64,000 nt of DNA from Microbacterium sp. nov. GSS16 (GTDB lineage: Bacteria; Actinomycetota; Actinomycetes; Actinomycetales; Microbacteriaceae). The notes under the pieces are model-generated. The model ran no database searches. It worked only from the letters and a program-made list of their open reading frames with translations, and was not told the origin of the DNA. The position numbers and the translations under genes are program-made. Positions 35,501 to 43,331 of the stretch are shown here, one piece after another. The stretch is from assembly GCF_028198145.1 (NCBI RefSeq), contig NZ_CP116338.1, positions 2,728,001 through 2,792,000 of the forward strand. The letters run 5' to 3'. The first letter of the stretch is position 1. Every line of letters begins with the position of its first letter.

Positions 35501-35929
35501 GGCGAGCTCGTCGAGCACCTGCACGCGCACCGCGTCGCGCTGCGGGCCGGCGACGGCGACGTGCACGCGCCGCAGCGCGTCGTCGGCGACGATCTCGGGG
35601 AGGTGCGGCAGAAGCCCGCGTCGGGCGAAGTGGTCGATCATCTCGAGCCGCCGGCCGATGCGCTCGGCCAGTTCCCCCGCCGCCTTACGCGTGAAGGTCA
35701 GACCCAGCACCTCGTCGGGGCGCACTCTGCCGTTCGCGACGAGCCAGACCACGCGCCCGGACATCGTCTCGGTCTTGCCGCTGCCCGCCCCCGCGACGAC
35801 GAGCGCGGGCGTCGGCCGCGCCTCGATCACGCGCTGCTGAGCCTCGGTGGGCACGGGAAGGCCGAGCGCGAGGGCGATGGTCTCGGCAGAGATCGTGGCC
35901 GTGCCGGCGAGGGTGCCGCTCATGGTCAT
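32447..35929 (-). CDS. adnB: AdnB-like helicase-nuclease subunit
   Basis: A 1160-residue UvrD-type motor with a C-terminal RecB-like nuclease. Walker A GAGSGKT is at 47-53; motifs VVLLDEYQDTS, MAVGDPHQSIYGWRGA, TSWRND, IHGSKGLEWDAV and YVAFTRARSDLL are intact. The nuclease region has CKLDAVYR and IEIVDWKTGRAP, the catalytic D and DxK. AdnAB resects double-strand breaks in actinobacteria, and AdnB supplies the main motor. Its ATG overlaps the adnA stop (ATGA), as expected for two subunits of one complex. The longer frame to 36664 is spurious. Confidence 0.92.
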   Translation of the reverse strand: MTMSGTLAGTATISAETIALALGLPVPTEAQQRVIEARPTPALVVAGAGSGKTETMSGRVVWLVANGRVRPDEVLGLTFTRKAAGELAERIGRRLEMIDHFARRGLLPHLPEIVADDALRRVHVAVAGPQRDAVRVQVLDELAEHYGTGWDPRTPRAAEDLLIRPRVSTYNAFADGIVREHAARIGRDPEAAMLSQSASWLIARAVVLRADIPDLEEIDRSLGGVIDAVQRLAAEVLDHRADLDAVERIAAEQAAAFEPYRTNRDVDTAALNLRSIPVLARLVRDYMAEKQRRGVLDFADQVGGAFDIVESAPDVRADLREQHRVVLLDEYQDTSVIQTRFLAALFRDSAVMAVGDPHQSIYGWRGASADNLYAFSRAFAHDHAATTYSLMTSWRNDTRILDVANRVLEPLARAGLDVPALEPRPAAGQGRVEVLFPHTVDDEAEQVAEWFASRRREHEQSDPDHAHTGAILFRSKRHMQTFAAALARQGIPHRILGLGGLLSTPEVVDVVSMLRVIHDPTAGSALIRLLVGPRFAIGVADMAALYDLATALAGRDADLSPLSDEVQQRLRASRGADEAVSIVDAVDFLRAAPDDYRLIAAISPEGRRRMRAAGEILERLRRSAGLPIPELIRLIELELRLDIELAANESRGPARVAATQLRAFADEVRAFLSADDRGTIGSLLAWLDKAESTDELMPRPEPPEPGVVQLLTIHGSKGLEWDAVAVVRLVDGELPGRPQDTAGWFGFGVVPFALRGDRDALPVFRWDPQAEMDAAGDVPAKRHKAALDALAAGVTKAYPNGGALRRFKNEYRDYQQQEERRLAYVAFTRARSDLLLSGAHWAGQVKPRQASPYLLDALDVLGLDPIEGVDPDDNPYDGPGMTRSWPMDPLGDRRPRVAAAEQEARAALARAERPEPTDQLKRLLAERAERLQGAAAEVPTRVPASRFKDWVTDYRGTLRDLGRPMPERPYTQTRIGTLFHAWVEHRSGLVGASSTVESALWELDDEGADAAPATHVGSDDKRALDELRAVFERSEWAPLQPIAVEIEIDFAFSGAQDAAEGGGHIVICKLDAVYRREDRGGRIEIVDWKTGRAPRTAAEREERMLQLALYRLAYHRRFGVPLEEIDVALFYVADDLVIRDDRIYSESDLVQRWSAARAAR

Positions 35930-38900
35930 GCGCTCACCGCCGGGACGGTGTGGATGTGGCAGGGCGAGACCCGCACCTGGGTGTCGGCGCAGTGCGCCTC
36001 GACCTGTGCGGTGAAGCTGCTGGCGGCCATTCCGCGGCCCGCGGCGACGACCCGCTGCAGGAACGCGGTGCGCGCCTCGTCGCCGAGCGTGTGCTGATGC
36101 GCGACGCGGTACTGCGCCTTGCCGACAGTCTTCGAGACGACCACCAGCCGGGCGCCGCTGAGCGATTCCGCCGGTGCTCCTTCGATCAGCCCCTGCTGCA
36201 CCGCGATCTGGTAGGCGGCGAGCTGCGCGTGCTCGCGCACGTTCGCCTCGGTGTCGGGCTCGTACTTCCCGGTCTTCAGATCCACCACGACGACTCGCTC
36301 GCCCTCTCCGCTCATCCGCTCCCACTTCTGCCCGCGGGCCGCGTCGTGCTCGCCCGCCCCGGCGGGGTACACCTCGACCCGGTCGATGACACCGCTCACC
36401 AGCGCCAGCGGCGTCGACTGTCGGGGGCCCGCACTCGTGTCCGCGACGTGGGCGGGTGCGCTCACCGCGGCGCCGGCGGCGCCGGCGCCGGCGGCGCCGG
36501 TGTCGGCGGCGCCGAGTACGGCGCCGGTCTCCAGATCGACCGAGAACCGGAACGGCGCCTCCGCGCCGACCACCCGACCGCCGTCCCTCGACACCTCGCC
36601 CAGATACGAGCGCAGCCGCTCGACGTACAGATCGGCGCGGCGGCGCTCCTTCCGACCGATCCACGCCGTCTCGAAATCCAACTCCGGCCAGTGCTCGTCG
36701 ATGATGGCCCGCATCGCCTCAGGGTCGCCGTCGGGCACCTTCTCCATCACCTCGTGCACGATCGTGCCGATCCCCGCCGAGGGAGGCATGACGCTGTCAC
36801 CGCCGAGCGATGACACCACCCAGTTCAGCCCGCACTCCTCGAAGGCCTCCAGGCGCGAGGGCGACACCCGCACGGGGGCCGCCTGCAGATCGCGCAGCGG
36901 CGCCGCGCTCGAGGTCTCGGTGACCCCGTACCAGTCGTCGACGTGCGCGCCGGGCACGCCCTCTTCGGCGAGGATCCGCAGCTGTCCGGCCGCGAAGGCA
37001 CGCTCGGCCGAATCGGTCGAGGTCGTCAGGGTGCGCCGGTGCCGCGCGACGAGCCCGCGCAGCGTCAGCGGGTGCGCGAAGCGCACCTCGTCCTCCTCAG
37101 CGGGCGGCGGGGACGGCAGGAACGAGAAGAAGGGGCTCGGCGACATGTCGTCGTCGTCCACCGCCGTCACGACGAGCCGAGTGCGGGCACGCGAGACGGC
37201 ACGCACGAACAGCCGCAGCTCGTCGTGCAGCGCCGCTCTGCGGCGATCGAGCACGCCGGGCACGGTCTCAGACTCACCGGATCGCGCGGCGGAGACGGCC
37301 TCGTCCAGCCGCCAGGTCTCGAGCATTCCGCCGCGCAGGCGGACGTTCGGCCAGATGCCGTCCTGCACGCCGGCGACCACGACCGCCTCGAATTCCGCGC
37401 CGAGCGCGGTCGCCGGTGTCAGCAGGGTCACGAGGCCGGGCCGGTCGGGGGTGGAGAGGGTGTCTTCGGGCACCTCGCTGTCGAGGATGTCGCGGATGAA
37501 CAGCGCCGGCTTCTCCTGCGGCGAGCGCTCGACGAACCGCTTCGCGGCGTCGAAGAGCGCCACCAGGCTGTCGAGCGAGCGGGAGATCTCCGCGCCTCCC
37601 GCCTGATCCGCCGCCGCGCGCCACGCGGCCTGCAGCGAGCCGCCGCCGATCGAGCGCGCACGGTCCCACACGAGCCACAGCAGCTCGTGGATCGTGCGAC
37701 CCGCCGTGCCCTCGTCGTGCAGCATCCGCAGCGTCTCGGCGAATCGCTGCGCGATCCTCGCCTCCGGCGCGTCGACCCGGTCGAAGAGATGCGGGAACTG
37801 CATCGCCTCCCTGAGCAGCTCACGCGCCGGTGTCGACCCGCCCTGCTCGAGCTCGACGTGGCGCAGGCGCGCTCGCAGCCGGCGCAGGCCGACGGCGTCG
37901 AGGCCTCCGAACGGCGAGGTGAGCGTCTCGGCGAGCACGTCCGAGGCCCGCTCCTGCGGCGGCAGCAGTCCGAGCCGTACGATCTCGACGATCTCGCGCA
38001 CGATCGCCTCGCTGCCCAGCGGACGCGGCACGCCTGCCGCTCTGGTCGGCACCTCGCGGGCGGCCAGCTCGGCCTCGAGCATGACGATCTGGCGCGTGTC
38101 GTGCGCGATGACGGCGAGGCGGCTCCACGGGATCCCGTCGCTGAGATGCCAGTCGCGCAGTACGCCCGCGATGCGGTCGACCTCCTCGTGCGGTGACGGC
38201 GCGATCAGCGTGCGCACACCCGCGCCGTCGGTCTCGTCGGGCGGGCGGCGGTGGTCGACCCGACCGGCGACGCCGATGGCCTGCGTGACGGTGCGGGTCA
38301 GCGCGGTCAGTGCCGGGCTCTGCCGGTGCGCGGTGTCGAGCACGTGCACGTCGCCGAGCACGCGTGCGAGCTCGGCGAACAGCTGCGGGCTGGCCCCGCG
38401 GAAGGCACCCGAGGAGATGTCGGGATCGCCGAAGGCGAGCACCGCCACGCCGCGCGAGCGCAGCGCCCTCACCAGTCGCACTCCCCCGCGCGTGAGCTCC
38501 TGCGCGTCGTCGATCAGCACGACGCGCAGCCGGGCCAGCGGTCCGAGCGCCACGGGCTCAGCGGTGCGCAGAATGGCGGTGGCCTCGGCGAGCAGCTCGG
38601 GCACATCCCGGTGAGCGACGCGCATGCCGCCCATCACGTCGCGGTACTCGGCGAGGAAGTCGTCGGCGGCGCGCCAGACCTCGCGCCCGGAGCCGGCGAG
38701 CTCACCGGGCCGGATGCCCAGCTCGGTGCACTCGGCGAGGAAGGCGCGCAGCTCGGAGCGGAATCCCTTCGAGGCGCGCACGGCCGGGCTCAGCGCGTCG
38801 GGCCAGCGACGCACGCCGTCTTCCGCGTCGCCGGCGAGCAGGTCGGCGAGGATGCGGTCCTGATCGGCGCCGGTGAGCAGCGCGGGCGGCTCGTGTCCGG

Positions 38901-39192
38901 CGTGCACCATGGCACCGCGGACGAGCTGGAAGGCGAACGACCCGAGCGAGCGCGCCAGCGGGCCGGGCGTCGCCTGGTCGATGAGCACGCCGATCCGGTC
39001 GCGCAGCGCCGTGGCCGCCTGACGGCTGGGGGTGAGCACGAGCACCTCATCGGCGGACATGCCCGTCGCGAGCAGATGCACGACACGGTCGATCAGCGCG
39101 GTCGTCTTGCCCGTGCCGGGGGCGCCGATGATGACGCCGGATGCGGTGGCATCCCCCTTCACGACGGCGAGCTGAGCGGCATCCGGGATCAT
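35926..39192 (-). CDS. adnA: AdnA-like helicase-nuclease subunit
   Basis: A 1088-residue partner of AdnB. Walker A GAPGTGKT is at 23-30, but Walker B reads VVLIDDAQEL rather than DExQD, in keeping with the weak motor known for AdnA. The C-terminal nuclease has VSGVIDRVEVYPAG and VVVVDLKTGKY. A Gly/Ala repeat (from GC-rich DNA at 36464-36513) interrupts it. Cysteines that could hold an Fe-S cluster are visible at EECGLNW and near the end (HCADTQVRVSPC), where one position of the usual C-x2-C is Thr. It is transcribed first in the adnA-adnB pair. Confidence 0.88.
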   Translation of the reverse strand: MIPDAAQLAVVKGDATASGVIIGAPGTGKTTALIDRVVHLLATGMSADEVLVLTPSRQAATALRDRIGVLIDQATPGPLARSLGSFAFQLVRGAMVHAGHEPPALLTGADQDRILADLLAGDAEDGVRRWPDALSPAVRASKGFRSELRAFLAECTELGIRPGELAGSGREVWRAADDFLAEYRDVMGGMRVAHRDVPELLAEATAILRTAEPVALGPLARLRVVLIDDAQELTRGGVRLVRALRSRGVAVLAFGDPDISSGAFRGASPQLFAELARVLGDVHVLDTAHRQSPALTALTRTVTQAIGVAGRVDHRRPPDETDGAGVRTLIAPSPHEEVDRIAGVLRDWHLSDGIPWSRLAVIAHDTRQIVMLEAELAAREVPTRAAGVPRPLGSEAIVREIVEIVRLGLLPPQERASDVLAETLTSPFGGLDAVGLRRLRARLRHVELEQGGSTPARELLREAMQFPHLFDRVDAPEARIAQRFAETLRMLHDEGTAGRTIHELLWLVWDRARSIGGGSLQAAWRAAADQAGGAEISRSLDSLVALFDAAKRFVERSPQEKPALFIRDILDSEVPEDTLSTPDRPGLVTLLTPATALGAEFEAVVVAGVQDGIWPNVRLRGGMLETWRLDEAVSAARSGESETVPGVLDRRRAALHDELRLFVRAVSRARTRLVVTAVDDDDMSPSPFFSFLPSPPPAEEDEVRFAHPLTLRGLVARHRRTLTTSTDSAERAFAAGQLRILAEEGVPGAHVDDWYGVTETSSAAPLRDLQAAPVRVSPSRLEAFEECGLNWVVSSLGGDSVMPPSAGIGTIVHEVMEKVPDGDPEAMRAIIDEHWPELDFETAWIGRKERRRADLYVERLRSYLGEVSRDGGRVVGAEAPFRFSVDLETGAVLGAADTGAAGAGAAGAAVSAPAHVADTSAGPRQSTPLALVSGVIDRVEVYPAGAGEHDAARGQKWERMSGEGERVVVVDLKTGKYEPDTEANVREHAQLAAYQIAVQQGLIEGAPAESLSGARLVVVSKTVGKAQYRVAHQHTLGDEARTAFLQRVVAAGRGMAASSFTAQVEAHCADTQVRVSPCHIHTVPAVSA

Positions 39193-39342
39193 GCTTCCAC
39201 GCTATAGCGGCCCGCCGACACCGAGCGCTGCGGCCGGGCCCTGGCACGGCTGTGCGCCCAGGGCGAAATCGACGCCGACCACCGGCCCGGCGTCGGACCA
39301 GCCGGTAGAGTTGCCCGTGTTCGCCCAACCTGAGGAGATCGC

Positions 39343-39567
39343 GTGGAAATCCGCATCGGCATCATCAACACCGGTCGTGAGCTGAGCTTCGACACCTCCA
39401 GCACCGCTGACGAGGTGCGCGCGCAGGTGGTCTCGGCTCTCGAGCAGAACGCCAGCCACATCAGCCTCACGGATGCCAAGGGAAGCTCGTACATCGTGCC
39501 GACCGCGAACCTCGCCTACATCGAGCTGGGCACGGAGGAGTCGCGCCGCGTCGGCTTCTTCGCCTGA
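39343..39567 (+). CDS. DUF3107 protein
   Basis: A 74-residue acidic protein matching the actinobacterial DUF3107 family along its length (MEIRIGIINTGRELSFDTSS, IVPTANLAYIELG, RRVGFFA). GTG start with a GAGGAG site. Divergent from adnA with 150 bp between them. It has no known function. The neighbours (small membrane protein, ferritin-like protein, rhlE) repeat the order I recall for Rv3208A-Rv3211. Confidence 0.88.
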   Translation: MEIRIGIINTGRELSFDTSSTADEVRAQVVSALEQNASHISLTDAKGSSYIVPTANLAYIELGTEESRRVGFFA

Positions 39568-39568
39568 C

Positions 39569-39856
39569 ATGTACATCCTGCTCGCCCTGATCGCGGCGTG
39601 CTCGCTGGGCGTGGCCCTGCACTTCGTGCTGCCGCGGCGGGAGCTGCGCGGCGTCGCCGTGACGCCGGCGATCGCGACCGCCACGACCGCCGCCGCCTAC
39701 ACGATCATGCAGTGGGCGGGTGTCGGCGAGGGCGACGTCTGGCTCTGGGTCGTGAGCATCGCAGCCGGCATCGCGGTGGCGACGGCATCCACGCTCGTCC
39801 TGACGTCGCAGCGCACGCGCCGCGACGCCGTCGAGAAGCAGGCACTCGGCATCTGA
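39569..39856 (+). CDS. Small three-helix membrane protein
   Basis: A 95-residue hydrophobic protein from the ATG at 39569, one base after the DUF3107 stop (TGAC-ATG), so the two are probably co-translated. Membrane segments lie near residues 3-18, 30-45 and 55-75, followed by a basic tail (SQRTRRDAVEKQ). No enzyme motif is visible. Position matches the small membrane gene next to DUF3107 in other actinobacteria. Confidence 0.75.
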   Translation: MYILLALIAACSLGVALHFVLPRRELRGVAVTPAIATATTAAAYTIMQWAGVGEGDVWLWVVSIAAGIAVATASTLVLTSQRTRRDAVEKQALGI

Positions 39857-39893
39857 GACGATCAGCCGCCGGATGCGGTGACCATTCCGGATG

Positions 39894-40604
39894 CTACGAG
39901 GCGAGCCCCATGGCATCCATCCGCCTGGCGTGCGCACCCATCAGCTCGGTGTACACCGGCTCGATCCGCTGATCGTCTGCGACGAGACGGCCGGGACGCA
40001 ACGCGTCGCGGCACACCAGCAGGGTGTCGCCGACGAGGCGGCGCCCCCACATCGACAGCAGCGATCGCCATTCATCGTCGCTCTCGATCGTCTGCTGGAT
40101 GATCGAGACGATCTCACCGCCACGGTCGTCCTCGCGCAGGATCGCCGCGACGCGCTCGCCGGTCTCGCCGTAGCTGCCGGCCAGCGCGAGGTAGAAGTCG
40201 TCGAGCATGCCGGCGGTGAGATACACCGCGAGCAGGGTCTCCTCCTGCCGCTCGCCGATGGTCTTGCGGCGGAACTCGTCGAGATTCTCACGGAAGGGCA
40301 GCATGACCTGCGTCGGGTCGTCGCCGAGCTCGGAGATCACCTGAACGATCCCGCGGTGCTTGTCGAGAGCGGCGCCGGCGGCGCGCGACAGCGCCTCTTT
40401 GCGCGCCAGTTCCTGGGTTCCGCGGATGCCGCGGCTGAGCGTCTCGAAGTACCCCAGCTGCAGGTAGGCCGCCTGCCCGAGGAAGCGGTTCAGCTCGGGG
40501 GCGAGCTCGGCGAAGTCGACACGGGTCGTGCCACTCGCCTCGCCGCGACTGCGCAGCTTCAGAGTGCGCCGCTGAGGCCTGCGCTTCCAGAACCAGTTGA
40601 CCAC
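39894..40604 (-). CDS. Ferritin-like fold protein
   Basis: A 236-residue, mainly helical protein typical of the actinobacterial ferritin-like (MiaE-like) group between DUF3107 and rhlE. Features: FLGQAAYLQLGYFETLSR, then LAVYLTAGMLDDFYLALAG and IIQQTIESDDEWRSLLSMWGRR, the kind of Glu-containing helices that form a four-helix bundle. Several expected metal ligands are not obvious, so iron binding is uncertain. GTG start at 40604. Convergent with the small membrane gene, only 37 bp apart. Confidence 0.7.
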   Translation of the reverse strand: MVNWFWKRRPQRRTLKLRSRGEASGTTRVDFAELAPELNRFLGQAAYLQLGYFETLSRGIRGTQELARKEALSRAAGAALDKHRGIVQVISELGDDPTQVMLPFRENLDEFRRKTIGERQEETLLAVYLTAGMLDDFYLALAGSYGETGERVAAILREDDRGGEIVSIIQQTIESDDEWRSLLSMWGRRLVGDTLLVCRDALRPGRLVADDQRIEPVYTELMGAHARRMDAMGLAS

Positions 40605-40767
40605 GAGCCCAGACTACTGGGCGCGGGGCAGTACTCCGGTAGGCTTGTCCCGTCCTGCCATCGGAGCAGGGCCCCGCGCCTGTGGCATGCACTGAGACGG
40701 CGTGGATCCGTTACGAGGCGCCCGCGTGGCACACTCCGCGCTCGCGCCGGACAGGCAAGAGAACACT
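40605..40767 (+). promoter_or_regulatory. Promoter and leader region of the DEAD-box helicase gene
   Basis: The 163-bp gap between divergent genes holds no open frame worth calling. It must contain the promoters of both neighbours. Long 5' leaders on DEAD-box helicase genes are often cold-responsive elsewhere, but nothing in this sequence proves that. No strong -10/-35 pair stands out. Confidence 0.35.
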
Positions 40768-42288
40768 GTGACTTCATTCGCTGATCTGGGAATCGATCAG
40801 GACATCGTCGACGCGCTCGCCGCGAAGGGGATCGTCGACGCCTTCCCCATCCAGGAGCAGACCATCCCCCTGGGCCTTCCCGGCCAGGACATCATCGGTC
40901 AGGCCAAGACCGGCACCGGCAAGACGTTCGGCTTCGGCATCCCCGTGGTGCAGCGCCTCGGACAGAACCCCGAGCACGGCGTCAAGGCGCTCATCGTGGT
41001 TCCGACCCGCGAGCTGGCGGTGCAGGTGTACGAGGACATCGACCTGCTCACGTCCAACCGCTCCACCAGCGTGGTCGCCATCTACGGCGGCAAGGCCTAC
41101 GAGGGTCAGATCGACCAGCTGAAGGCCGGCGCGCAGATCGTGGTCGGCACCCCCGGCCGCCTCATCGACCTGGCCAACCAGCGCCTGCTCGACCTCTCGA
41201 ACGCGACCGAGGTCGTGCTCGACGAGGCCGACAAGATGCTCGACCTCGGCTTCCTCGCCGACATCGAGAAGATCTTCTCGAAGGTGCCGCCGGTGCGCCA
41301 CACCCAGCTGTTCTCGGCCACCATGCCCGGCCCGATCGTCGCGCTCGCGCGTCGGTTCATGTCGAACCCCATCCACATCCGCGCCAACGATCCCGACGAG
41401 GGGCTCACCCAGGCGAACATCAAGCACATCGTCTACCGGGCGCACTCGCTCGACAAGGACGAGATCATCGCCCGCATCCTGCAGGCCGAGGGCCGCGGCA
41501 AGACGGTCATCTTCACGCGCACCAAGCGCGCCGCGCAGAAGCTCGTCGACGAGCTCGGCGACCGCGGCTTCAACGTCGGCGGCGTGCACGGAGACATGGG
41601 CCAGGAGCAGCGCGAGCGCTCGATGGCCGCGTTCAAGGCCGGAAAGAGGGACGTGCTGGTCGCGACCGACGTCGCCGCGCGCGGCATCGACGTCGACGAC
41701 GTCACGCACGTCATCAACCACACCATTCCCGACGAGGAGAAGACCTACCTGCACCGCGCCGGCCGCACCGGCCGCGCCGCCAAGACGGGCATCGCGGTCA
41801 CGTTCGTCGACTGGGAGGACCTGCACAAGTGGGCCCTGATCAACCGTGCGCTCGAGTTCGGTCAGCCCGAACCCGTCGAGACGTACTCGTCGAGCCCGCA
41901 CCTGTTCACCGACCTCGACATCCCCGAGGGCACCAAGGGACGTCTGGTCACGGCCCCGAAGGCCGAGAAGCCGGCATCCGAGCGTCGCCAGCGTCAGCCG
42001 CAGAAGGCGGCGGATGCCGCAGCCGAGGGCACCGATGACGGCACGACCAAGCGGCGCCGGCGCCGTCGTCGCGGTTCCGGCGGCGACAAGGTGGGGTCGA
42101 CCTTCGCCGAGGGCGTCGAGGGCGCCGAGCAGCACGCATCCGGTTCGTCCTCCGCCGCAGAACGCGAAGCCGACGGCGCGGGCACGCACGACGGCGACGC
42201 CACCACCGAGCACCGTGACGGCAAGCCCGCCCCGCAGCGCCGGCGCCGTCGCCGCCGCAGCGGCGGAGCGGCTCCCAGCGGCGCCTGA
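40768..42288 (+). CDS. DEAD-box RNA helicase (RhlE-like)
   Basis: A 506-residue helicase from the GTG at 40768; the open frame begins at 40702 with an unconvincing N-terminus. The Q motif (FPIQEQTIPLGL), AKTGTGKT, PTRELA, TPGR, DEAD in VVLDEADKML, SAT, VIFTRTKRAAQ, ATDVAARGIDV and HRAGRTGRA are all present. The last 110 residues are disordered and rich in Arg runs (KRRRRRRRGSGG and a second RRRRRRR block), likely RNA-binding tails. It probably acts in RNA structure remodelling. Equivalent in place to the gene called rhlE in M. tuberculosis (Rv3211). Confidence 0.93.
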   Translation: MTSFADLGIDQDIVDALAAKGIVDAFPIQEQTIPLGLPGQDIIGQAKTGTGKTFGFGIPVVQRLGQNPEHGVKALIVVPTRELAVQVYEDIDLLTSNRSTSVVAIYGGKAYEGQIDQLKAGAQIVVGTPGRLIDLANQRLLDLSNATEVVLDEADKMLDLGFLADIEKIFSKVPPVRHTQLFSATMPGPIVALARRFMSNPIHIRANDPDEGLTQANIKHIVYRAHSLDKDEIIARILQAEGRGKTVIFTRTKRAAQKLVDELGDRGFNVGGVHGDMGQEQRERSMAAFKAGKRDVLVATDVAARGIDVDDVTHVINHTIPDEEKTYLHRAGRTGRAAKTGIAVTFVDWEDLHKWALINRALEFGQPEPVETYSSSPHLFTDLDIPEGTKGRLVTAPKAEKPASERRQRQPQKAADAAAEGTDDGTTKRRRRRRRGSGGDKVGSTFAEGVEGAEQHASGSSSAAEREADGAGTHDGDATTEHRDGKPAPQRRRRRRRSGGAAPSGA

Positions 42289-42300
42289 CGCATCAGCTCA

Positions 42301-42335
42301 TCGAGGCCTCTCCTGCTCGGCAGGAGGGGCCTCGA
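42301..42335. terminator. Long hairpin between convergent genes
   Basis: TCGAGGCC and GGCCTCGA enclose CTCCTGC-TCG-GCAGGAG, giving an almost perfect 16-bp stem with one T/G mismatch. It lies 12 bp past the helicase stop and about 65 bp past the convergent PHP gene end, so it can stop both transcripts. No T run follows. Confidence 0.8.
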
Positions 42336-42401
42336 CCACGTTCCGGCGGGATGCGCCTGCTCCGGATGCCCGCGACGGGCGCTTCTCGGGAGCCTGCGGC
42401 A

Positions 42402-43277
42402 TCAGGGTGTGCGTGGCGCGGTGCCGGTGGCCCGCTCGACGATGCGCGCGACCATCTCGTCGGCCGTGGTGTTCTCTCCGGGGCGATTGGGCTTCCCGCC
42501 GCCGTGGTAGTCGCTGGATCCTGTGACGATGAGGTCGTGGCGGGCGGCGATGTCGCGCAGCAGCCGCTTGCCGTCTGCGGTGTTCTCCCTGTGGTCGACC
42601 TCGAAGCCGGCGAGCCCCTCGCCGATCAGCCGCTCGATGTACGACAGGGGCATCATGCGGTCGCGCCCCGCGGTCACGGGATGCGCGATCACCGCCACTC
42701 CCCCGGCGCTGGTGATCAGGCGCACCGCCGTCAGCGGGTCCGGAGCGTAGTGCGGCTCGTAGTAGCCCTCGCGCGGATGCAGGATGCCGTCGAACGCCTC
42801 CGTGCGATCGCGGACGATGCCACGGGCCACGAGCGCATCGGCGATATGCGGACGCCCCACCGTGGCATCCGGAGTCGTCTGCGCCAGCACGTCGTCCCAG
42901 CCGAGGTCGTAGTCGCGGCCGATGCTGCGCACGATGCGCTCCGCCCGCCCGACCCGGTCGCTGCGAATGCGGTCGGTCTCGGCCACGAGATCGGGGTCAT
43001 CGGGATCGAAGAGATAGCCGAGCACGTGGACGCTGCGCCACTCGTGCTTGGCCGAGAACTCCATGCCGGGCACAAACGTCATGCCGAGCGAGACGGCGGC
43101 ATCACCCGCCTCCCGCCAGCCGGTCGTGCGGTCGTGGTCGGTGAGGGCGGCGGTGCGGATGCCGTGGGCGTGCGCCTGACGCATCACCTCGGCGGGCGGC
43201 TCGGTGCCGTCGGAGTGGTTGGAGTGCATGTGCAGGTCGCTCGGTCCCCGGAAGCGGGCGGAGGGGCCTGTGGTCAT
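42402..43277 (-). CDS. PHP-domain phosphoesterase
   Basis: A 291-residue metal-dependent phosphoesterase. The first PHP motif DLHMHSNHSDG (14-24), TDHD (47-50), a Glu in GMEFSAKH, AHP and the last SSDYHGGG motif supply the usual three-metal site. The length and the inserted middle region fit the RNase AM / 3',5'-nucleotide phosphatase (YciV) subgroup, which acts on short nucleotides and RNA 5' ends. ATG start. Convergent with the helicase gene and divergent from the EEP gene. Confidence 0.88.
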   Translation of the reverse strand: MTTGPSARFRGPSDLHMHSNHSDGTEPPAEVMRQAHAHGIRTAALTDHDRTTGWREAGDAAVSLGMTFVPGMEFSAKHEWRSVHVLGYLFDPDDPDLVAETDRIRSDRVGRAERIVRSIGRDYDLGWDDVLAQTTPDATVGRPHIADALVARGIVRDRTEAFDGILHPREGYYEPHYAPDPLTAVRLITSAGGVAVIAHPVTAGRDRMMPLSYIERLIGEGLAGFEVDHRENTADGKRLLRDIAARHDLIVTGSSDYHGGGKPNRPGENTTADEMVARIVERATGTAPRTP

Positions 43278-43331
43278 CCTCCGAGGGTACCGCCAGCGGC
43301 GGCTCAGCCGTCTCCTCTAGGCTTTCGGGCG

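Noticed and set aside
32447..36664. Much longer N-terminus of AdnB, up to 1405 residues
   Set aside because: The extra part is Arg-rich antisense-like sequence over adnA; the ATGA overlap at 35926-35929 gives a natural start.
40605..40767. Cold-shock riboswitch in the helicase leader
   Set aside because: The leader is long, but I could find no conserved cold-box or defined alternative structure by eye.
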